25,979 bases of DNA from Methanobacteriota archaeon (GTDB taxonomy: Archaea; Thermoplasmatota; E2; DHVEG-1), in NCBI GenBank assembly GCA_026394435.1, contig JAPKYG010000218.1:1-25979 (forward strand). The letters are read 5' to 3'. Of this stretch, positions 14,709 through 21,298 are shown piece by piece. The notes beneath the pieces were generated by a model, which was not told the DNA's origin, searched no databases, and saw nothing but the letters and a program-made list of their open reading frames with translations. How positions within the stretch are numbered: position 1 is the stretch's first letter; each line of letters starts with the position of its first letter. A program made the translations under genes and the position numbers.

Positions 14709-16343
14709 TTAGTTTTGAAAGAACGTTAAATCTAAAGTATTCCAATCATCAAAATCATTTCGCCCTCTCGAACCATCTGAATAATCTACCATACCAGAAT
14801 AAACATATCGATAGTTCATGACACTTTTATATGAGCCATATTTCCAGAAATCATACTGCAAAGGATTAAGGGTTTCTCCATTATCGGCTCCAGGAGTATT
14901 TCCATTGAAAATACCAAGGGTATGACCGGTTTCGTGCATGAGTACTGCAGCATACACCATTTCCCGTTGGCTCTGAAAATTAATTGTTTTTCTTCGTAGA
15001 AAATTGTAAAGTGGGTTTTCTAAGGTAAACTCCTCATGATATTTCGATGATATCTGAAGAGAATCAAGATGGTCTGTATATCCGTTACCAAATACATATC
15101 CAGCCCACCCAGCATCATAGAGATGGAGCGCATAATGGAACACCCCTACTCGCCAATTATCTAGGTTGCCGTGTAAGAAATACTGGAAATAATATTCGGT
15201 AAGGTCGTCTCTATTAAGTGTTTCTTGTGTAAATGGAATGGACTCTCCACCGCCCAGACTTCCATCATCAAGATGCAAAACGATATTTCTTGAATCATAC
15301 GCTGTGGCGAGTAATTCCTTTGAGTCTTCCGGGAATTGCACCATGAGGCCATCAGGATCTTCTTCCATTTCATCAAATTCTATAAAAAGATCTTTTCGAA
15401 ACGGATCAGAACTCCACTGAGACGTCAGATACTCTTCAACATTGTCAAGACCGTCTCTATCAGGGTCAAATGTCTTATGAGGGTCAAATCCAACAGGATT
15501 ATAGATCCACCAATGATATGTCGTGTTAGTATCGTCGTCAACCCACATCTGATGGCCCCATTTATGCTCCCATTCTATCGGGCATCCATCGAAGTCACCA
15601 TCTTCACCGGTATTGTCAACTTCGGGGTCCGTTCCGAAGACGTTCACCTCAGTCCAATAGGGGATGCCATCGCCATCAGGGTCTGTTTGGTAGACATCAA
15701 ACCAAAGCTCACAATCTCGTTCCTTTTGATAATAGCTGCGGTCATCACAGCCGTTTAATCTGCCATACCCGCTAGGATCAGAAAGCCATGTTCCTCCATT
15801 GACAAAATCATCGCCGAACCAATGACCTGTTGCGATGCTATAGTAGATTTCAACATCATAATTGAATAGTGGTTTGTCATCATAAAAACTGCTGATATCA
15901 CATCGCTTGTCACATCCAATATCCCAATCCCACAGTTGGATACGTATTGTGACGAACTCTTCGTCATCTGGTACATCCACGGTTGCGGTCCAGTTCAAAT
16001 CATATAAATATTGTGTATTTTTCCACACCGGGCTTGTAAATTCAACGTCATTAATTGTGACTATAACATAGAAATCAGGCTTGCTCACGGCATCTATTTT
16101 TTTTTCCACCTGTAATTGATGTAATGTTCTTTCAAGCGATCGTATTGCTTTTAGTTTAAACGTCACCTGGACATCACATAACGGATCGAAATCTGTGGTT
16201 ACACCACTTGGTATACTTGCCGATAATGTATATTCTCCTGGAATTTCAAAATGATCGGTTGTTTTCGCATTTGCACCTATTGAATATGCACAAAATGTTA
16301 GCATGCATAGTATTAGAAGTGATTGAATTTTTCCAGTCTTCAT
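14709..16343 (-). CDS. Secreted metzincin-like zinc metalloprotease with Ca repeats
   Basis: The start at MKTGKIQ is set by GGGGGAT just upstream (an in-frame ATG four codons earlier overlaps it); the protein is then 544 residues. A signal peptide is followed by a C2-like beta domain (about 25-170), then thrombospondin-3-like calcium loops (DPDGDGIPYWTEVNVFGTDP and DPDRDGLDNVEEY). The C-terminal protease has the zinc motif HETGHTLGIFN (His470, Glu471, His474) and a Met-turn SVMNY (Met509). In metzincins the third zinc ligand is His or Asp ten residues after the first His; here it is Asn480. The TATA box (TATATATAA near 16390-16399) lies about 25 bases upstream of the expected transcript start. 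Likely extracellular proteolysis or proteolytic processing. Confidence 0.85.
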   Translation of the reverse strand: MKTGKIQSLLILCMLTFCAYSIGANAKTTDHFEIPGEYTLSASIPSGVTTDFDPLCDVQVTFKLKAIRSLERTLHQLQVEKKIDAVSKPDFYVIVTINDVEFTSPVWKNTQYLYDLNWTATVDVPDDEEFVTIRIQLWDWDIGCDKRCDISSFYDDKPLFNYDVEIYYSIATGHWFGDDFVNGGTWLSDPSGYGRLNGCDDRSYYQKERDCELWFDVYQTDPDGDGIPYWTEVNVFGTDPEVDNTGEDGDFDGCPIEWEHKWGHQMWVDDDTNTTYHWWIYNPVGFDPHKTFDPDRDGLDNVEEYLTSQWSSDPFRKDLFIEFDEMEEDPDGLMVQFPEDSKELLATAYDSRNIVLHLDDGSLGGGESIPFTQETLNRDDLTEYYFQYFLHGNLDNWRVGVFHYALHLYDAGWAGYVFGNGYTDHLDSLQISSKYHEEFTLENPLYNFLRRKTINFQSQREMVYAAVLMHETGHTLGIFNGNTPGADNGETLNPLQYDFWKYGSYKSVMNYRYVYSGMVDYSDGSRGRNDFDDWNTLDLTFFQN

Positions 16344-16518
16344 ATTATCCCCCATATATTACGCTACTTGTTGTTAATAGTCGTAAGGTATTATATATAC
16401 CTTTTTATGAAGATGGAAGATGCTCCATGGTTTTATCTCTTTTTGAAAAAAGAGAAAATACTAATGATGCAGTGTCCTCTGTTATAGATAGAACGCCTTA
16501 AAATGTTACTAGAATAAT

Positions 16519-16532
16519 AGCGCCGTCCGCCG
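16519..16532 (-). repeat. 14-bp tRNA-Asn 3'-end remnant (att-like)
   Basis: AGCGCCGTCCGCCG is identical to 20969-20982, the last bases of the tRNA-Asn gene plus two flanking bases, in the same orientation. It is GC-rich in AT-rich DNA, so a chance match is unlikely. Such a direct repeat of a tRNA 3' end is what an integrated element leaves at its far end. Confidence 0.6.
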
Positions 16533-16618
16533 AATGCAAACTTAAAGTTTAACTTATCCATGTAAAAATTAGTAAAAAATGTATCTAAAACTCATAAACA
16601 GAAATGTTTATATAACAT

Positions 16619-16684
16619 TATCGGTCAAGCATTAACACGGTTATAACTCATGTTTTGTGCTAATCGATGACAGAAATAAAAAGA
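16619..16684 (+). repeat. Dispersed intergenic repeat, copy C (best preserved)
   Basis: ATCGGTCAAGCATTAACACGG, then ACTCATGTTTTGTGCTAATCGATG, then AATAAAAAG. ATTAACAC and GTGCTAAT form an imperfect inverted repeat. It ends about 20 bases before the 3' end of the NosD-like gene. Copies lie at 2629, 6332 and 24973. Confidence 0.65.
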
Positions 16685-16701
16685 AAAAAAGAGGTGATGT
16701 C

Positions 16702-18196
16702 CTAATATCCTAGTAGCTGTCTTAGCATCGGGAACACATGCGGGAATCGCTGGAACACTAACACCAAGAACTGTAATAACGGTTTGTTAAACGAGCATGG
16801 CATTGTTACTGTGAGAGTCGCCCACTCGCTCTCTGCATAATATTCATCAATGGCCTTGACCTTAACGTTGTAGGTTCCTTTTGTGTTCCATGTGTGTGAT
16901 ACAATGATTTCTTCCCCAGATTCATTTAAATCAGTAATGGTAGTGGTGTTATCACCCCAATCAATGTGATATTGTACATCGTCTTGGTCAGGATCGGTTG
17001 TTTGAATGGTGTAATAATACGAGGTTCGAATGGTCCCATTGGTCTCTCCAGTAATGGTTGGTGTGTTTGGCGGATTGTTGGGCATATTTTTTACCAAGAT
17101 TGTGTCATTATCAGAAGTGTATCCAGGTTTTATTGCAACAATCGGGAAGACAAGATCTTCTGGTACCGATGGTGCAGTGATTTGTGCTACGCCATTGGAA
17201 TATGTAAGAGTTATTTGACCGTTAAATAAAACCTGTGCATTTGATACTACTGTTCCTCCTAATGTTTTCATGGTGACTTTGAATGATGTCCCCTCGTTTA
17301 CTTCATGGTTGTCAAGGGAAATATTCAAGATGTAATACAATTCAAAGGGATGCATCAACGGGTACAAATCCTGTCTGTCTCCACCAGAAATCTTGTAGGG
17401 AGTATCACCTATTCCATCACCATTTGCGTCTAATCCTGTATAATCATCCCAGTAATTGCCAGTACCATTTGGATAGTCATACCATATATTAATTAAACCA
17501 TAATCATTTTTTGCATTGATAGAATTATGTAAGAAATTGTTATTATAAAAATAGTTTGATCTTGCGTGACAACAACAGTAGAGACCTATCTGGCTGTTTT
17601 GAATACAATTTTTGTACACATTATTGTATTTTGATCCTACAAATCTCATTCCAAAAGCTGAAGTATCCATCGTATTAAACGATACATTGTTGTTATCAGA
17701 CTCTGTCGATAAATAAATATTATATTGGGTATTATTTGAAAAAACATTATGAGAGATATTGTTATAAGTTGAACTTGAAGCATCAATACCGATCAGATAT
17801 TAAATTGTTGCCCAGTGTTATCTGTAGCTTTTCTATGGAACAGTTATTTGCATTTATTGTTATTTGACTTATTTGATAATTTGGGTCGAAATTTATTATT
17901 GTTGTATTTTTATCTTGACCTATCAGAGTGAGTTGGTTTTTATTGATAACAATACTCTCATTATACGTTCCACTATAAACAAAAACAGTATCACCATCAG
18001 ATGTATTATCAATCGCATCCTGAATTTTGGTATAATTCCCTGGTCCACTCCCACCAACATACAACCAATTGCCACTCGATGTTGGCAAAGATGTTTTCCC
18101 TATATTCTGAGCAGCAACTGGAACGAGACAAGTCACTAGGAACGAGAGAATGATTCCAACAACCAAACATTTCCTTACCAGTGGATATGAATCCAT
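16702..18196 (-). pseudogene. Secreted NosD-like beta-helix/PKD protein with RFPHxFP tail, one frameshift
   Basis: Two frames join into one protein of about 498 residues. The first (start at 18196) carries a signal peptide ending AAQN and the typical beta-helix opening (LYVGGSGPGNYTKIQDAIDN, DTVFVYSGTYNESIVI, LIGQDKNTTII). It hits TGA a few codons past ISDR near 17790. The other frame continues just there with GIDASSSTYNNISHN and runs through NNNFLHNSINAKN and the NosD-type end NYWDDYTGLDANGDGIGDTPYKI. A beta-sandwich domain, a PKD domain (HIDWGDNTTT, HTWNTKGTYNVKVKAID) and the tail TMP plus VFQRFPHVFPMLRQLLGY follow. A single lost or gained base explains the break. It is a recent pseudogene or a sequencing error. 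Relatives are surface or polymer-binding proteins; copper binding should not be assumed. Confidence 0.85.
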
Positions 18197-18311
18197 AACT
18201 TTCCCCGCTTTGTACCATTATATAGAACTGTTCTCCTATAAAAACATACCTTTAGAACAGCGTGTTTTTGTACGAACCAAATGACAAGAAGGGAGAAAAA
18301 GATAGGGATTC

Positions 18312-19958
18312 TTAGTACCCTACTTGGTGCCGTAGTAGTGGAAACGCATGCGGGAATCGCTCGAACAAATGTTCCCAGAAGCTGAGAAGTGGTATATTGT
18401 ATGATACTGGCATAGTCACTTTAAGGGTGCCCCAATCGCTTTTTGCATCATATCGATCTTTTGCTTTGACACGAATCGTGTAGTTGCCCTTTTCCGCCCA
18501 GGTTTTTTCCAAGGTGATATTCTGGCCAGATTTGTAGGGTCCAATCCATCCTACCGCTCCCCCAAACCAGTAGTCGTCACCCCAGTTTAGATAATAATAT
18601 ACATCATCACCATCAGGATCGGTGGCTGAAAAGGTGTAGCTGTAGGCAGTTCCATTTTTTCCGCTTCGACGTCCCGTCAGTGTTGGTGTCTTCGGTGGAT
18701 GATTTTCTGTGTCAATGTACGCCCATGTGGTCTGATTATCGGTGTTACTTGCGTTATCAGTGACGGTGAGAGTGACCGGGTAAATACCTTGATTTACATA
18801 GGAGTGGGTAATGGTTACTCCGGTTTTGGTTGTCCCATCACCAAGATTCCACACATAGGATTCGATGGTCCCTTCGTGATCAAGGCTCGTACTTCCGTTG
18901 AAAACGATTTCTTGATTCACAGCTCCCTGGTAGGGGCCATTTGTTTGTGGGACAGGCACCCAATTACTGAAGTTTTTTTGGTTGTAATCTACCCAAATTA
19001 CATGGCTGTCGATGTTAAGACTGCCATATTCGATGTTGAAATACCCGTCGTAGCCCCATTCTTCACTTAAGCTGTTTTTCACAATCCAGTACCCACCGTT
19101 TGGGATGGAGAGGTCGTCTTTCCATCCAACAATAACGACTTGATGGTTGGTACCTTGAACGGGACCAGGATAGGGATAATAGTCCGCGGGATTATGATGT
19201 GTATAGCCCCATTCCTCCAGGTTATTTGAACCATGAAGATAAATGGTAAACAGCATTGAAACTACGACTGGTCCGGATTCCATGATCTGGGTTTTCATCG
19301 CATTTCGATCCTCTACACTTCCATCCGGGTACCAATGCCCATACGTCGAGATAGGAATAAGAAATTCCTTCCAATCAGGGCTGGCATTCGCACAAGGAAC
19401 ACCATCTTTGACTTGATAGGGGAAGCAAAATTCTGGGATAATCCCATTACAGTAGTTTCCTGAGGATCTATTGCTTTTAATGTATTGATAAGCAGATAAC
19501 GCCGATCCTCCTTTAGCGCAGCTTCCTGCTAAAGGAAGACAGGAGAGAACGTATTGTTCAGACAGATCAAGACGTAGAGCGGGACATCCTTCTCGGATTT
19601 GAATGATACTTTCCAGTGCACCAATAGCAGCAAAATCCCAGCAACTTCCACAACTCCCTTGATCTTTCGCAGGTGTCGTCCAATCAGTTCCATTCTTATC
19701 TCTCCAGCTAAAATATGGTGGTAAATCTTGTTTAATTGTTGGTTTTGGTGACTGGCTTGTTGTATCATCGATAGAAATTTGATTCACCATTGGTTTTTGG
19801 TCAGTGAGTATTTGTTGTGATTCACATCCGCAATTTTTTTGTTCGGTGAAATCGTTGGCTTGAACACCATTATCGGTTTCATATGTCGAACAGACGAAAG
19901 ATAGGGTTGGGACAATCAACAGCATACAAACAAAAATTCCTGCGATTTTGTTTTTCAT
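18312..19958 (-). CDS. Secreted papain-family (C1) cysteine protease, two PKD domains, RFPHAFP tail
   Basis: The 548 residues contain a signal peptide (about 1-24), a propeptide-like linker, and a C1 catalytic domain with oxyanion Gln100 and nucleophile Cys106 in DQGSCGSCWDF, His272 in GTNHQVVIVGW and Asn295 in YWIVKNSLSEEWG. All catalytic residues are present. Two PKD domains follow (about 338-416 and 420-517; motifs WNLGDGTTKTG and LNWGDDYWFG). Last comes the shared tail TMP plus LFERFPHAFPLLRHQVGY. The mature enzyme should cut protein outside the cell, with PKD domains helping to hold substrate or cell surface. GGAGG precedes the ATG. Its promoter is nearly identical to that of the broken subtilase. 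It may sit within a tRNA-Asn-associated islet. Confidence 0.93.
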   Translation of the reverse strand: MKNKIAGIFVCMLLIVPTLSFVCSTYETDNGVQANDFTEQKNCGCESQQILTDQKPMVNQISIDDTTSQSPKPTIKQDLPPYFSWRDKNGTDWTTPAKDQGSCGSCWDFAAIGALESIIQIREGCPALRLDLSEQYVLSCLPLAGSCAKGGSALSAYQYIKSNRSSGNYCNGIIPEFCFPYQVKDGVPCANASPDWKEFLIPISTYGHWYPDGSVEDRNAMKTQIMESGPVVVSMLFTIYLHGSNNLEEWGYTHHNPADYYPYPGPVQGTNHQVVIVGWKDDLSIPNGGYWIVKNSLSEEWGYDGYFNIEYGSLNIDSHVIWVDYNQKNFSNWVPVPQTNGPYQGAVNQEIVFNGSTSLDHEGTIESYVWNLGDGTTKTGVTITHSYVNQGIYPVTLTVTDNASNTDNQTTWAYIDTENHPPKTPTLTGRRSGKNGTAYSYTFSATDPDGDDVYYYLNWGDDYWFGGAVGWIGPYKSGQNITLEKTWAEKGNYTIRVKAKDRYDAKSDWGTLKVTMPVSYNIPLLSFWEHLFERFPHAFPLLRHQVGY

Positions 19959-19980
19959 GTTTTCTTCCTCCTATAAATAT

Positions 19981-20036
19981 GGGTTTTACATAATAATAAT
20001 CTCCCGTCAGTATTTATATCTTATGAATGGATTTTA
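19981..20036 (-). promoter_or_regulatory. Promoter/leader of the C1 protease, shared with the subtilase
   Basis: Read on the minus strand: TAAAATCCA (20036-20028), five bases, AAGATATAAATACTGACGGG (20022-20003), then TAAAACCC (19988-19981), and GGAGG before the ATG at 19958. Blocks, order and spacing copy those upstream of the subtilase at 792-848. Confidence 0.75.
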
Positions 20037-20270
20037 TTCTCAACAATAGTAACAAAAGATCACGAGACTGATTTCATTTCGACGTTACTATAACCCCATG
20101 GTTGCTTCTTTAAAAACCTATACATCTAAAGACTTAACCCTGGTTTATACTAAATGATTAATAATGCGTTACTGTCTGTATGAGTGTTAATTTAAACAGG
20201 CTATGAAGAATCTCTTTTATCTGACTTTTCATTGCATTGATGTAATCATTGAAACCTATGTTTTCTTCTA
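20037..20270. other. Intergenic stretch, no feature recognised
   Basis: AT-rich DNA between the C1 protease promoter and the mcrC relic. No open frame, tRNA or repeat copy was recognised. A TATA-like GTTTATACTAAATG near 20140 is not followed by a gene. Confidence 0.4.
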
Positions 20271-20305
20271 ATAATGAAATAAGGAATTAATCCTTATTTC
20301 ATTAT
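20271..20305. repeat. Perfect 15-bp hairpin ATAATGAAATAAGGA
   Basis: ATAATGAAATAAGGA (20271-20285) and TCCTTATTTCATTAT (20291-20305) pair completely around ATTAA. The arms share TGAAATAAGG with the hairpin at 5130-5156. It lies at the broken 3' end of the mcrC relic. Confidence 0.65.
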
Positions 20306-20774
20306 ACTTCACCATTGGTGTTAATAGATTCAAAGCCCGTAACATGATCTAATTTTCTAAGTTATTAAAAGTCAGGTCATTATAACCGCAGTAAAATTTT
20401 GGGTTTCGATTAATTTCATTATTCAGATGGTTTTTAAGAAGAAGTTTTCCTTTAAGATAATTTAAGTTATCTGATTTTGGTACATATCTTTTTAATAATC
20501 CAATTCGATAGATTTCTTTTAATTCATTCAAAAATAGGTTCGCGATGATATCAAAGAAATTTGGTCCTTCAGCAATTTCTATTGAGATTTCAGGATTATA
20601 TCTAATTCCGTCTTTAGATTTTAAAAAACTAAGCATTTAAAAAAATTGAGTTTTCACTTTAGTAGAAAAATGGATACGAAAATTTTCAAACTGAATTATT
20701 CCAGCATAATGAGTATTAGTTAGTATTGGTTCATGTGTAGTATAATCACGAGAAAGAACATATGGTTCGATTCC
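20298..20774 (-). pseudogene. mcrC: McrC-like restriction-system fragment with stop codons
   Basis: A 95-codon open part (20349-20636) contains the PF10117-type motif string: a RYVPK-style segment (LKRYVPKSDNLNYLKGKLLL), the FYCGYNDLTFNNLEN end, and upstream helices. Reading the same frame past the TAA just before that ATG gives YAGIIQFENFRIHFSTKV and QFF, the N-terminal McrC pattern. The TAA (20637-20639) stands where Lys is expected. Past the second stop (TAG at 20349-20351, where Gln is expected) the frame continues IMLRALNLLTPMVKYNEI. McrC proteins are about 350-440 residues, so most of the C-terminal nuclease is gone. No mcrB is beside it. It is a dead remnant of a methylation-dependent restriction system. 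Confidence 0.75.
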
Positions 20775-20796
20775 ATTAAAACTAAAACAACCTACG

Positions 20797-20970
20797 ATGA
20801 CTTATATCAAAAGAGCAAAGTTCTACTATGATCAGACAGATTATGATTGGATTAAGCGCGTCCTCACAAAAACATACCAATGGTGTTTTGGGGATAACGC
20901 GCAGTTCATAAAAATCAACAAAGAGCCGAAAACGGGCTTGTCGATTTGTTTTACTCCATATGACTTGGAG
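20797..20970 (+). CDS. Possible truncated gene running into the tRNA-Asn gene
   Basis: An ATG-led frame (MTYIKRAKFYYDQTDYDWIK, then QWCFGDNAQFIKINKEP and LSICFTPYDLE) has natural-looking composition for 58 codons. It then continues only as antisense tRNA sequence to a stop at 21007-21009. It has no recognised family, no clear ribosome site and lies divergent from the mcrC relic. The abrupt change at the tRNA edge suggests the 3' part of a gene was replaced there. It may also be chance; treat as tentative. Confidence 0.3.
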
Positions 20971-21043
20971 CGCCGTCCGCCGGACTCGAACCGGCGACCG
21001 TTCGGTTAACAGCCGAGTGCTCTACCAACTGAGCTAGGACGGC
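20971..21043 (-). tRNA. tRNA-Asn (anticodon GTT)
   Basis: On the minus strand, GCCGTCC begins the acceptor stem and GGACGGC closes it. The D-loop is TAGCTCAGTTGGTAGAGCA, the anticodon loop CTGTTAA carries GTT, and the T-arm is CCGGTTCGAGTCCGG. All four stems pair; a G discriminator follows and no CCA is encoded. No intron is present. Its 3' end is repeated at 16519-16532. Confidence 0.97.
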
Positions 21044-21298
21044 AATATTTCACTTTTGTAGCGAATGAGAATAGCGTTTTGTATTAAAAGGTTACTGGGA
21101 AGACTGATTTGTTCAGCTCAAAAGAATTTCATTATAAGAAAGCAGGAGAAGTATTATCCGTGTTTTTTAGATGAAGAAGAAAAAAAGTGTATTGACATAA
21201 TCCCACTCTGGCATTTTACGTACTAAAATTTATATGATATGTCTCAAAGATACTAACAACATAACAAAAACACATAAGGTGAGGTAGAAGGGACATAC

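Noticed and set aside
16436..16455. TCTCTTTTT/AAAAAGAGA hairpin upstream of the metalloprotease gene
   Set aside because: A/T-homopolymer arms form such palindromes easily in this DNA and no gene end lies there.
16702..18196. Copper-binding role for the NosD-like protein
   Set aside because: The beta-helix repeats support only the fold; there are no nos genes nearby and no clear copper ligands.
20349..20636. Independent 95-residue protein
   Set aside because: McrC-like sequence continues in the same frame on both sides of its start and stop, so it is a slice of a pseudogene.
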